The notes: a model not told the origin generated them from the letters alone. Shown: positions 1 through 7,081, counted from the first letter of the stretch. The stretch is DNA of 8,735 nucleotides from an uncultured Chlorobiota bacterium (GCA_946481475.1 CAMLOB010000133.1:1-8735); one strand, 5' to 3'. Made by a program: numbers and translations.

Positions 1-46
1 ACCGGTCCCGTCAGGCTCTCTCCCCGATTTCACGACTCAACTCTCC

Positions 47-391
47 TCACACACCGACCTCTTCGTCAGCCATTCTGCGGCACTCTTCGGCGCAGCGGCG
101 GCAGGCCTCGGCACACTCCCTGCAATGGCTGTGATCGTGTTTCTCGCACTCCTCGGCACAGGCATCGCAGATATCGGCACAAAGGCGGCACATCCGCTCG
201 GCGAACTCCGAACCCCTGGCCATGAAGGCCGAGGCGATCCGGCAGATGTCGGCGCAATCCCGATCCAGCCGGATACAGCGAGCCATCTCCGCTACGTTAT
301 CCTCGCCAAGACAGGCAGTGGCGCAATGTTCGCAAACCACCGCACACTCATTACAGGCCTCGATACAATTCCTGTACTTATTATGACTCAT
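47..391 (-). CDS. Four-helix-bundle copper storage protein (Csp / DUF326 family), cytosolic type
   Basis: A 114-residue protein with 19 cysteines and no signal peptide. Cysteines are spaced mostly every 3-4 residues (C9, C13, C16, C20, C23, C27, C39, C46, C50, C68, C71, C75, C78, C82, C90, C93, C97, C100, C104), as expected for thiolates lining the core of a helical bundle. A HDHSH stretch at 85-89 adds possible ligands. Csp proteins store many Cu(I) ions per subunit; the Cys number and missing leader resemble the cytosolic Csp3 type rather than exported Csp1. I chose the ATG at 391 because AGGGGG (403-398) sits 6 nt upstream; an in-frame ATG at 409 would put that site inside the gene and has no comparable site. 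The gene lies 191 bp downstream of the propeller gene and is the last complete gene in the window. It probably buffers cytosolic copper alongside CopZ and CopB. Family call is strong; metal stoichiometry is inferred. Confidence 0.93.
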   Translation of the reverse strand: MSHNKYRNCIEACNECAVVCEHCATACLGEDNVAEMARCIRLDRDCADICRIASAFMARGSEFAERMCRLCADICDACAEECEKHDHSHCRECAEACRRCAEECRRMADEEVGV

Positions 392-397
392 GGCAAT

Positions 398-403
398 CCC
401 CCT
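398..403 (-). promoter_or_regulatory. Ribosome binding site deciding the Csp start
   Basis: AGGGGG on the minus strand, 6 nt before the ATG at 391. It supports that start over the ATG at 409, whose 6 extra codons would overlap the site. Confidence 0.7.
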
Positions 404-508
404 AAACATGAATATCTCATCTCTCTCTGCCGGAAAACAGAGTCTCCTTCAACCGAAGTCGGAAGATGATCGTTCCCTGCCTCAGGATTTCACCCCCTGC
501 ATTCAATG

Positions 509-545
509 ACGAAGCGCCCCCCGGAACAACCGGACGGCGCTTCGT
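509..545 (-). other. Intergenic GC-rich hairpin without U-tract
   Basis: A perfect 10-bp inverted repeat (ACGAAGCGCC at 509-518 and GGCGCTTCGT at 536-545) encloses a second stem, CCGG-AACAA-CCGG (521-533), separated by a small 2x2 internal loop. It starts 37 bp past the propeller stop codon and lies about 117 bp before the Csp start. No run of T follows on either strand, so it is not a canonical intrinsic terminator. It could protect the 3' end of the upstream message, or be a Rho-linked or processing structure. The role is inferred. Confidence 0.6.
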
Positions 546-582
546 TCAGCAATCCATCTTCTGCATCAAAGGCTTCGGCCTC

Positions 583-2304
583 TCAGTCGACGATCTCATC
601 GATGTCGATCCGGACCACCTGATTCGTTCCGGCATCCACATACCAGATCCTCCCGTCCGGACCGATCTCGATCCCCATGATGCTCTCGGCGTTTGTGGAG
701 ATGCGGTTCAGTTCCGTCCCTTCCAGATCGAACGCGATGATCTCTCCGGTCTCGTTGTCGGTAACGAAGAGCCGCCCTTCATGCAGGGCAATACCGCTCG
801 GACGACGGAGTTTCTCGTTGACCAGGATTTCGTACGTCGCCCCGCCGTAGCTGGAATACTCCACAAGGGGCTCCATCTGTACGCCGTGGGCATTGCCGTC
901 GCTCAGGAACGAACCGGTCTTCGTGTTCAGTCGCGTGATCCGCCGGTTGCCCGGATCGCAGATATAGAGCCATCCGCTCTCCTTGTCCAGAATCAGGTGT
1001 CCCGGCACTCCGGGAATACGGCTGATATTGGCGTTGACGTAGCGCCGGACGATACCGTCGGAGTGGTCGTCCCACCCCGGACCGTGATCCTGCTGGAAAT
1101 CGTAGTAGACAATGTTGCCGTAGTAGCCGTCGGCGTACCAGTAGGCGTTGGCGTGGTCGTGGGCGATACCCATGCCGTTCGGACTTTCATGCAGCATGTC
1201 CAGGTGAGCTCCGAGTTCTCCCCAGCCGGCAAGATCACGTTTGCTGTAGATGTTCGTGTCGGCCGTCCAGAGAGCCGGTCCCATGAAGTTGTTGCCGCCG
1301 GGGAGCTGTCCGTCGTACGTGTTGACCGTCTCCTGTGCCGTTCCGAAGAGATCGGTCTCGCTGAAGGCGATCGCGCTCACCTCTTCCATGAAATGGTTTG
1401 CATACTTGTCGCGCACCCGGAATGAATTCATCGAATCGGTCCCCGGATGCCAGTAGGTCACCGTTCCGTCAAACGTCCTGTTGACCACCCAGAGCTCGAA
1501 CGGACGCAGGGGATTGAACTCCAGATCGCGCGGCACATCCAGACCGCTGCGCGCGTCTGCGATCACCCTGAAGGTTCTCGTCTCCTCCGTTCCGAACTCC
1601 GGCACGAACTCGACGCGCGTCATCATGATGAACCTGACGGTCGTCCCCTCGATCGTTATATCGTCTTCGGTGACGGTCCGGTAGTTCGGATGGGAGACGA
1701 CCAGCCGGAACGTCCCCGGAGCTGCAGGCTTGTCGGCGGCGGACGACGATCCGGCGCCACGAACGATTCTCATCGAAGCCTTGCCGGTCGATCCCGATCC
1801 GGCATGATTCAGCATCACCGATCCGATCTCCTCACCGTCGCCGCTCAGGCGAAACAGATACATGCCGGAGGGGAGTCCGGAAAGATCGAGATCAAACGAG
1901 TGGGAGCCGGCTCCCACGAGGCCGTCGGTCGCGGTGATCTCCCGTCCGAGAAGATCGAAGAGAGTTCCCGAAAGATTTGCCGAAGAACCGAGCGTTACCG
2001 GAACGGTAGTGCGGGAGGAGAAAGGATTGGGATAGGATTGACCGAGCCGGGTGGAGTAGCGGAGGGGAAGATCGGCGCTCAGTGTGGAGAGGTTGAATCC
2101 GGCGTTGCCGTTCTCGTCGCTCTCTCTCTGGCCGATCAGCTCTCCCCCCTCCTCGTACAGGCGGACGGTAGCCTCCGTAATCGCTCCGTTATCCGCAATA
2201 TTCCGGACCTTCACCGTCAGCGAATCGACGGTTTGGCCGTATGCCGCTGTTCCCGCAAGACAACAGCAACAGATGAATGTGAAGATTGTACAGTGATACT
2301 TCAT
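583..2304 (-). CDS. Exported NHL-like beta-propeller protein with internal FlgD/T9SS-like Ig domain
   Basis: 573 residues. A signal peptide occupies about 1-24 (hydrophobic core with four consecutive cysteines, likely cut after AYG), although no proper lipobox is present. Residues 27-75 look like the start of a carboxypeptidase-regulatory-like beta-sandwich. Residues 88-168 match a FlgD-like / T9SS type A sorting domain (SYPNPFSSRTT, LFDLLGREI, LSGLPSGMYLFRL, then a closing strand). Residues 197-228 (GTFRLVVSHPNYRTV...) resemble the end of a regulatory-like domain, followed by a propeller of NHL/SMP-30 type, about 240-573, with blades such as GHLILDKESGWLYICDPGNR, RPSGIALHEGRLFVTDN and GIEIGPDGRIWYVDAGTNQVVRID. 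Residues 372-417 are rich in His, Asp and Tyr (HDH, DHGPG, DDHSDG). The start has GGAG 6 nt upstream. The gene follows copB after 152 bp. Substrate and function are unknown; an extracytoplasmic copper-linked role is inferred only from context. Confidence 0.85.
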   Translation of the reverse strand: MKYHCTIFTFICCCCLAGTAAYGQTVDSLTVKVRNIADNGAITEATVRLYEEGGELIGQRESDENGNAGFNLSTLSADLPLRYSTRLGQSYPNPFSSRTTVPVTLGSSANLSGTLFDLLGREITATDGLVGAGSHSFDLDLSGLPSGMYLFRLSGDGEEIGSVMLNHAGSGSTGKASMRIVRGAGSSSAADKPAAPGTFRLVVSHPNYRTVTEDDITIEGTTVRFIMMTRVEFVPEFGTEETRTFRVIADARSGLDVPRDLEFNPLRPFELWVVNRTFDGTVTYWHPGTDSMNSFRVRDKYANHFMEEVSAIAFSETDLFGTAQETVNTYDGQLPGGNNFMGPALWTADTNIYSKRDLAGWGELGAHLDMLHESPNGMGIAHDHANAYWYADGYYGNIVYYDFQQDHGPGWDDHSDGIVRRYVNANISRIPGVPGHLILDKESGWLYICDPGNRRITRLNTKTGSFLSDGNAHGVQMEPLVEYSSYGGATYEILVNEKLRRPSGIALHEGRLFVTDNETGEIIAFDLEGTELNRISTNAESIMGIEIGPDGRIWYVDAGTNQVVRIDIDEIVD

Positions 2305-2456
2305 AGAAACTCCATGATAATGACGGAAAACTCTTGTTCTTTTATCTCAACTTCAGATTGTTCAATGTTCCCGATCACGGTCGCCGCTGCCGAACCGTCA
2401 GGGGAGATAACGCGGGATGGATTCGGGGAGAAGAGAGACCGTCCGGTGAGAAGAGA

Positions 2457-4565
2457 TCAGGTTTCTCCCCCAAACCGGAGAAGTCGCGCATTAATTGCAA
2501 CGACCACCGTACTCAAACTCATCAGAACCGCACCGACGGCCGGACTGAGAAGAATTCCGGCACCGGCCAGAACACCGGCTGCCAGAGGAATTGCAACGAT
2601 GTTGTATCCGGCGGCATACCAGAGATTCTGAACCATTTTTCCGTACGTAGCCCGTGAAAGGCCGATGACGGCAACAACATCGCGGGGATCGCTTCTGACC
2701 AGAACGATATCGGCAGTCTCCACCGCCACATCGGTCCCCGCACCGACTGCAATGCCGACATCGGCTTGTGCCAGTGCCGGGGCATCGTTGACGCCGTCGC
2801 CGGTCATTGCGACGATCTTTCCTCCTTTCTGGAGTTCGGCGATGTTTGTGCTCTTCTGATCCGGCAGAACCTCGGCAAAAACCTTATCGAGTCCGATTTC
2901 CCCGGCCACCCACTCGGCCACCTCACGCTTGTCGCCGGTCAGCATCACCACGGAGATGCCCATCTCGTGAAGCCGCCGGACCGCCGATTTCGATTCCTCC
3001 CGGATGACATCGGCCAGAGCAAAAGCGCCGACAGGTTTCCCATCCAGAACCAGAAAGACGACCGTTTTCCCCTGTTTCCCCAGCTTCTCCACCTCTTCGC
3101 GTTCCGGCAGAACATGCATCTCCTCCTGCATTCCCCCCGGACTCAGGATCTTCACTTCCTTCCCTTCCACATCCCCCCTGACCCCCCGTCCGGTTATCGA
3201 CTGAAAACCATCGGCCGAGGGAATAGTTACGCCCCGGTCCCGAGCGGTCTTCACGATTCCCTGTGCTATGGGATGCTCACTCTCCCGCTCGACGGCAGCC
3301 GCAATCCGCAGCAGCTCATCCTCTTCGATCGCCGAATCGAACTGCAGAATATCGGTCACCCCGAACTCCCCCTCGGTAAGCGTGCCGGTTTTGTCAAAGA
3401 CCAGCGTATCGAGCAGACGTGCCCGCTCGAAGGCAACGCGATCCCGGATCAGCAACCCGTTCCGGGCGCTGATGCCGGTGCTGACGGCCACCACAAGGGG
3501 GATCGCCAGACCGAGAGCGTGGGGACAGGCGATCACCATCACCGTTACCATTCGCTCGATCGAGAAGCTCAGGGGTTCTCCGACAACAAAATTCCAGATG
3601 ACAAACGTGATGATCCCGACCGAGATAGCCGTAATCGTCAGAAAGAAGGCCGCCCGGTTTGCAAGATCCTGGGTCCGGCTCTTCGACGACTGGGCTTCGC
3701 GCACCAGACCGATCACCTGGGAAAGATAGCTCTCCTCGCCGGTCTTCGTCACCTCCACGACAAGCGACCCCGTCCCGTTGATCCCCCCGGCCACAACATT
3801 TGTCCCCGCAATCTTCTCCACCGGACGACTCTCGCCGGTCAGCATACTTTCGTTCATGCTGCTCTTTCCCTCCAGAACCTTTCCGTCGGCCGGAACCCGT
3901 TCTCCGGGTCGGATCAGAACCCGGTCTCCGCTGCGCAACTCAGACACCGGAACCTCCTGGGTCATTCCATCCTCCCCCAGCCGGTGGGCCTCGGTCGGCA
4001 TCAGTCTGACGAGTTCTTCCAGAGCGCGGCCGGCACCGAGCACCGAGCGCATCTCGATCCAGTGACCGAAGAGCATCAGGTCAATCAACGTGACCGTCTC
4101 CCAGAAGAAGATCTTACCGGGAAGTCCCAGAACGACCGCCCCGCTGTAGAAGAAGGCGACGGAGATCGCCATGGCGACCAACGTCATCATGCCGGGACGT
4201 TTGTTCTTCAATTCATCGACCATTCCCCGCAGAAAGGGCCAACCGCCGAAGCCGTAGACGAAGGTACTGAGAGCCAGAAGGACCCAGAGATCTCCCGGAA
4301 ACGAGAGCGTGCCGGCGATCCCCAACCACTCCTGCAGCATCGGACTCAGCACCAGAACCGGAAGCGTTGCAGCCAGGCAGACAAAGAAGCGCCGCCGGAA
4401 ATCCTTCACCATATGGGCGTGGTGATCATGATGACCTCCCTGCCCCATCTCCATCTCTCCACCTTTTCCCTTCCCATGCGACTGAGAATGCCGATCCGCC
4501 GAACCGGTTCCCACCCTATGTGGATGCTCCGTATGGCTCTGATGATGATCGTGTGAATGGTCCAT
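2457..4565 (-). CDS. copB: CopB-type copper-exporting P1B-3 ATPase
   Basis: 702 residues, full length for the family. It uses ATP to move copper out of the cytosol across the inner membrane. The first 51 residues are a metal-binding tail with 14 histidines, in place of the HMA domain usual in CopA. Visible motifs: TGES (243-246, actuator), CPH in the metal-binding membrane helix (347-349), DKTGT with phosphorylated D391, the nucleotide-domain HP (431-432), TGDK (543-546), and GDGVNDAP (589-596). The last two membrane helices carry YN...IP (654-660) and MSLST (682-686), variants of the CopB signatures NYx4AP and MSxST. CPH defines the P1B-3 subgroup; whether that group prefers Cu(I) or Cu(II) is debated. 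A GGGAG site stands only 3 nt before the ATG. The gene lies 78 bp after the cupredoxin gene, with a strong hairpin between them. Silver is an alternative substrate. Confidence 0.96.
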   Translation of the reverse strand: MDHSHDHHQSHTEHPHRVGTGSADRHSQSHGKGKGGEMEMGQGGHHDHHAHMVKDFRRRFFVCLAATLPVLVLSPMLQEWLGIAGTLSFPGDLWVLLALSTFVYGFGGWPFLRGMVDELKNKRPGMMTLVAMAISVAFFYSGAVVLGLPGKIFFWETVTLIDLMLFGHWIEMRSVLGAGRALEELVRLMPTEAHRLGEDGMTQEVPVSELRSGDRVLIRPGERVPADGKVLEGKSSMNESMLTGESRPVEKIAGTNVVAGGINGTGSLVVEVTKTGEESYLSQVIGLVREAQSSKSRTQDLANRAAFFLTITAISVGIITFVIWNFVVGEPLSFSIERMVTVMVIACPHALGLAIPLVVAVSTGISARNGLLIRDRVAFERARLLDTLVFDKTGTLTEGEFGVTDILQFDSAIEEDELLRIAAAVERESEHPIAQGIVKTARDRGVTIPSADGFQSITGRGVRGDVEGKEVKILSPGGMQEEMHVLPEREEVEKLGKQGKTVVFLVLDGKPVGAFALADVIREESKSAVRRLHEMGISVVMLTGDKREVAEWVAGEIGLDKVFAEVLPDQKSTNIAELQKGGKIVAMTGDGVNDAPALAQADVGIAVGAGTDVAVETADIVLVRSDPRDVVAVIGLSRATYGKMVQNLWYAAGYNIVAIPLAAGVLAGAGILLSPAVGAVLMSLSTVVVAINARLLRFGGET

Positions 4566-4589
4566 GATCTCCCTGCTTTTGTTACTGCA

Positions 4590-4635
4590 GAGACGGGGTT
4601 GCGAACCGGCTCGTTCCGATCCGCAACCCCGTCTC
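4590..4635 (-). other. Strong 14-bp perfect intercistronic hairpin upstream of copB
   Basis: GAGACGGGGTTGCG at 4590-4603 is exactly complementary to CGCAACCCCGTCTC at 4622-4635, with an 18-nt loop holding a further CGG/CCG pairing. It begins 8 nt past the cupredoxin stop (TAG followed at once by an in-frame TGA) and ends 24 nt before the copB ATG. On the transcribed minus strand it is followed by TGCAGTAACAAAAG, not a U-tract, so it is unlikely to be a standard intrinsic terminator. A processing or mRNA-stability element setting the ratio of cupredoxin to ATPase, or a partial terminator, is the inferred role. Confidence 0.75.
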
Positions 4636-4643
4636 CGGCATCA

Positions 4644-5099
4644 CTATCCTTCCTCGACAATAACCGTTCCCTTCAGCATATCCATGCCGCAGGTAAACTG
4701 ATAAGTGCCCGCCTTCTCCGGCGTAAACGTCACCTCGGTCTTCTGAGCTTTCGGAAGCTCCGTCAGCTTGATGCCGAGATCTTTCGACATCACATCACTT
4801 GCACACTCATACTCGGCATGCTGATCGAAGATGATCTTCGCAGGCATTCCCGCCTTGAACGCAATCCGGTTCGGGGTATATCCCATATCCTCCACCTTGA
4901 CGGTAATCACCTGCACTCCGTCGATCACATCCGGCTGTACGGCCTCATTCTTCTCTCCGTCCGTTGTCCCCTCCACCGTCTCTGCCGTAGTCCCGGCTCC
5001 TTCCTTCCCGGATGTCTCTTCGGTCTCGCCTCCGCAGGCGGTAAAGATCAGTGCCCCGCCGACTGCAAGAATTGCGAGTGCTCGTTGTGTGAATTTCAT
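4644..5099 (-). CDS. Cupredoxin-domain lipoprotein, periplasmic copper binder
   Basis: 151 residues. A lipoprotein signal peptide ends in the lipobox FTAC, with C22 as the lipidated cysteine. A linker of about 35 residues rich in Gly, Thr and Glu follows (about 23-57). The cupredoxin fold spans about 62-149 (VQVITVKVEDMGYTPNRI, FKAGMPAKIIFDQ, VTFTPEKAGTYQFTCGMDM). Likely copper ligands are C99 (in YECASD) and the C137-G-M139-D-M141 motif; H94 is close by. This C...CxMxM arrangement is typical of small cupredoxin proteins or domains found beside copper ATPases and is not the His-Cys-His-Met set of plastocyanin. The protein is probably membrane-anchored and could accept copper exported by CopB, the next gene. 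The start is weakly supported by ribosome-binding sequence (AAAGAACC), but the leader fits well. Confidence 0.9.
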   Translation of the reverse strand: MKFTQRALAILAVGGALIFTACGGETEETSGKEGAGTTAETVEGTTDGEKNEAVQPDVIDGVQVITVKVEDMGYTPNRIAFKAGMPAKIIFDQHAEYECASDVMSKDLGIKLTELPKAQKTEVTFTPEKAGTYQFTCGMDMLKGTVIVEEG

Positions 5100-5209
5100 G
5101 GTTCTTTGTTGTGGTTAATGGTTGATTGGTGTTATTGAACGTTATGTGATTGTACCCGTTTTCAGTTTTCGGTACGGTGCCATTATCCGGCATTCCTCTG
5201 AACACCCTG

Positions 5210-6292
5210 TCAGTACTTGATAATGTTCCGTTCAATCTCTCCCTGCTTTCCCCTGAGCATCAGGTGATAGAACCCTGTGGGGAGAGAAGAAAGGTTCAGC
5301 CGTATTCCATCCTGATCGAGAGACATCCCGATCCGGTCACTCCAGTCACGTCCCGACGGATCGACGAGACGAATCTCCGGCACAGCATAGTCGCCGGCTA
5401 CCATTGCAGACTCGATTGTTATTTCCCCCGACGTCGGGTTCGGAAAGATGCGCAGCCACCTTCTCTCTTCTCTCCGATCCGCAACCGACAGAACCCGATC
5501 CACCGTCACGGCAAACCGCTGGAACGTCGGCTCGGTCCCATCCCCCGGATCGATCATCACTTCCACTTCTCCGGTCTCTCCCACCTGCATACCGGCAATC
5601 ATCTTCACCGAGAAGACGGCCCCCTCACTCCGATCAAGATCGACCGTCAGATTCTCCACCTCCGGTCCGCTGCAATCATCGAACAGACAGAAGAAGTCCG
5701 ACCATCTGCCATCCGGATAATCGCGTTCAAGTCGAACCAGTCGGGGCTGCAGGGACTTCCCCGACGTGTTCAGCAAAGCCAGGCCGAACTCCACGGTATC
5801 CCCACCGACCGCACGGGAGGTTGCACTGTCGACCCGCACGAAGAGGGAAGGCTCGGGAAGCTCACCGATCTCCGCCCGGAGTTCCACAAGCGTCGGCTCC
5901 GATCCGTCCTGCGCATCGAATGAGATAACAACGCGCGCCTCCCCGGTATCCCCCGCCAGCACATGAACCTGCGCCCCTCCCGTCTCCCCCGGTCCGATCA
6001 TATAGGGATCCAGCGTATCGACTTCGGCATCATAGCAGATGTCGGGGGAACAGACCGATACTTCCCAGTCGGCATCCGGATACTCGTTCACCGTCCGGAT
6101 GATCTGCACGTTGATCGGCACATCCGACCGATTCTCCGCCTTGATGATAAACGTCGTATATCCCTTTTCCGGCAGGACCCGCGACGGACGTTCCACGCGG
6201 ATATCCAGCCCCGATTGTCCCGATCCGGAAACGGGATCGAGGAGAAGAAAAAGGAGAAAGGACACAAAGCATATCGTCGACACATTCTTCAT
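5210..6292 (-). CDS. Secreted T9SS type A cargo protein with two duplicated Ig-like C-x4-C domains
   Basis: 360 residues. Signal peptide about 1-26 (hydrophobic 8-18, cleavage likely near SGSGQ). Two related beta-sandwich domains follow, about 27-141 and 150-263. They share EYPDADW (70-76) / DYPDGRW (191-197), a C-x4-C pair (C81/C86 and C202/C207), and GDTGEARVVISFDAQDGSEPT (114-134) / GETGEVEVMIDPGDGTEPT (238-256). A T9SS type A sorting domain ends the protein (FPNPTSGEITIE at 283-294, LSSLPTGFYHLML at 334-346, closing with NIIKY), so export across the outer membrane by the type IX system is expected. The Cys pairs may form disulfides or bind metal; the sequence does not decide. An AGGTG site lies 4 nt upstream of the start. 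It sits between copZ and the cupredoxin gene, which is the only reason to link it with copper. Molecular function unknown. Confidence 0.87.
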   Translation of the reverse strand: MKNVSTICFVSFLLFLLLDPVSGSGQSGLDIRVERPSRVLPEKGYTTFIIKAENRSDVPINVQIIRTVNEYPDADWEVSVCSPDICYDAEVDTLDPYMIGPGETGGAQVHVLAGDTGEARVVISFDAQDGSEPTLVELRAEIGELPEPSLFVRVDSATSRAVGGDTVEFGLALLNTSGKSLQPRLVRLERDYPDGRWSDFFCLFDDCSGPEVENLTVDLDRSEGAVFSVKMIAGMQVGETGEVEVMIDPGDGTEPTFQRFAVTVDRVLSVADRREERRWLRIFPNPTSGEITIESAMVAGDYAVPEIRLVDPSGRDWSDRIGMSLDQDGIRLNLSSLPTGFYHLMLRGKQGEIERNIIKY

Positions 6293-6337
6293 AGCACACC
6301 TGCAAGACTCTGCAATTCACAAATTCACCGTACATAT

Positions 6338-6547
6338 CTATCCGGCAACGACATCAAAACCGGCATCCTCAATAGCTTCGACGATCCGCTCGTGCGAGAT
6401 TTCCCCTTCATCATACTCCACCGTAGCCCTGCCGACCGTCACCTGCGGATTCTCCACACCGATCCGCTTCAATGCATTCGTCACACTCGCGACGCATCCG
6501 CCGCAGCTCATTCCTTCTATCGGGATTGTTTCCTTCATGGTTGTCAT
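6338..6547 (-). CDS. copZ: CopZ-like cytosolic HMA copper chaperone
   Basis: 69 residues, the usual length of a single HMA (ferredoxin-like) domain and no leader. The Cu(I) site is GMSCGGC with C15 and C18. The fold continues through SVTNALKRIGV, VTVGRATVEYDEGEI and IVEAIEDAGFDV, matching the standard order of strands and helices. It should carry Cu(I) in the cytosol to CopB or the Csp store. Two start codons are possible: ATG at 6547 and ATG at 6538, three codons later; neither has a clear ribosome binding site, so the start is uncertain by 9 bp. The 126 bp gap on its 5' side is AT-rich near the gene and holds a TTCAA-TAG-TTGAA palindrome, a possible operator or internal promoter region. The T9SS gene follows 45 bp downstream. 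Confidence 0.93.
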   Translation of the reverse strand: MTTMKETIPIEGMSCGGCVASVTNALKRIGVENPQVTVGRATVEYDEGEISHERIVEAIEDAGFDVVAG

Positions 6548-6553
6548 TCGTTG

Positions 6554-6566
6554 TTCAATAGTTGAA
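6554..6566. promoter_or_regulatory. Small palindrome upstream of copZ, possible operator
   Basis: TTCAA-TAG-TTGAA lies 7 bp before the copZ ATG at 6547, inside an AT-rich stretch. A related GTTCAATTG lies at 6630-6638 in the same gap. No known copper-regulator consensus is matched, so the assignment is speculative. Confidence 0.25.
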
Positions 6567-6673
6567 TGGTTATAGAGTTATATGGATCTGCACCCTTCTT
6601 CGTTGCCGGAGCGGAGCCGGGACATCACAGTTCAATTGTTGCCGACCGACTCCAAAACAGCTTCCGTCCCCTC

Positions 6674-7051
6674 TCACTCATGTCCTCCCGGTTTGCAGCA
6701 CCCGGGGAGTTTTGCCTGGGCTTCGGCCTTTGCCTTCTTCTCACCCGCATCGTAACCCAGATCGGCAATCTCCCGTTCGATACTCTTCCGCGAAGTCTTC
6801 TCCGGATTATATGTAACGACAACGGTATCGGCTTCGGCATCAGCCTCGACAGAGACAACTCCATCGATCTTCTTCAAAGCCTTCTCGATACGCTCCTCAC
6901 ACATTCCGCACTGCATCTGCGGCACCGAAACGGTGATTGTCCGCTCTTTTTTCTTCTGCATCTCTCCGGTTCCGGCCTGAAGCAAGCCGGGCAGAATACT
7001 CCCGAACAGGATCGCCGGCAACAGCAGTGATAACAGCATCGATCGTTTCAT
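6674..7051 (-). CDS. Exported HMA-domain metal-binding protein with CC...H tail
   Basis: 125 residues. A clear signal peptide covers 1-26 (MKRS, then a long hydrophobic core, cut after LQA). An HMA domain spans about 36-104, with the metal site MQCGMC (C48, C51) followed by EERIEKALKKIDGV and the rest of the ferredoxin-like fold. A charged Lys/Ala-rich linker leads to the tail LPGCCKPGGHE, where C118, C119 and H124 could form a second site. A periplasmic metal carrier is implied, comparable in layout to MerP, but the neighbours argue for copper rather than mercury. The start is well supported by GGGAG (7063-7059) 7 nt upstream. It follows cusA by 80 bp, so it may feed periplasmic copper to that pump. 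The two HMA proteins are clearly different: one cytosolic, one exported. Confidence 0.9.
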   Translation of the reverse strand: MKRSMLLSLLLPAILFGSILPGLLQAGTGEMQKKKERTITVSVPQMQCGMCEERIEKALKKIDGVVSVEADAEADTVVVTYNPEKTSRKSIEREIADLGYDAGEKKAKAEAQAKLPGCCKPGGHE

Positions 7052-7058
7052 CTGACTT

Positions 7059-7063
7059 CTCCC
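7059..7063 (-). promoter_or_regulatory. Ribosome binding site of the exported HMA gene
   Basis: GGGAG on the minus strand within AAGGGAGAAGTCAG, 7 nt before the ATG at 7051. It supports that start over the internal ATG four codons later. Confidence 0.7.
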
Positions 7064-7081
7064 TTGTTAAATAGATTTTTT

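Noticed and set aside
1..33. Possible GTG start of a further minus-strand gene just after csp (GTG at 33-31, GGAGAG ahead, open to the window edge)
   Set aside because: Only 11 codons are visible and nothing is recognisable; too little to call.
2235..2304. Lipoprotein signal in the propeller protein because of four consecutive cysteines near the N terminus
   Set aside because: No [LVI][AST][GA]C lipobox fits; the Cys run lies inside the hydrophobic core and a signal peptidase I site (AYG) follows it.
466..2631. Long plus-strand frames (466-1425 and 1447-2631) opposite the propeller gene
   Set aside because: The minus strand has a signal peptide and recognisable domains over the same span; the plus frames show no family features and no ribosome binding site I could find.
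2766..4556. A 596-codon open frame on the plus strand opposite copB
   Set aside because: It lies wholly antisense to a gene with every P-type ATPase motif; its translation is low-complexity, rich in His, Arg and Pro, and matches nothing. It is a by-product of GC-rich codon use.
6674..7051. MerP / mercury resistance assignment
   Set aside because: The layout is MerP-like, but there is no merA, merT or merR nearby and all recognisable neighbours are copper genes.
7069..7080. T-rich run (atagatttttt) near a hairpin as an intrinsic terminator
   Set aside because: The T-run is on the plus strand before the weak hairpin; on the transcribed minus strand it is an A-run following a 5-bp stem, so it does not form a terminator for these genes.
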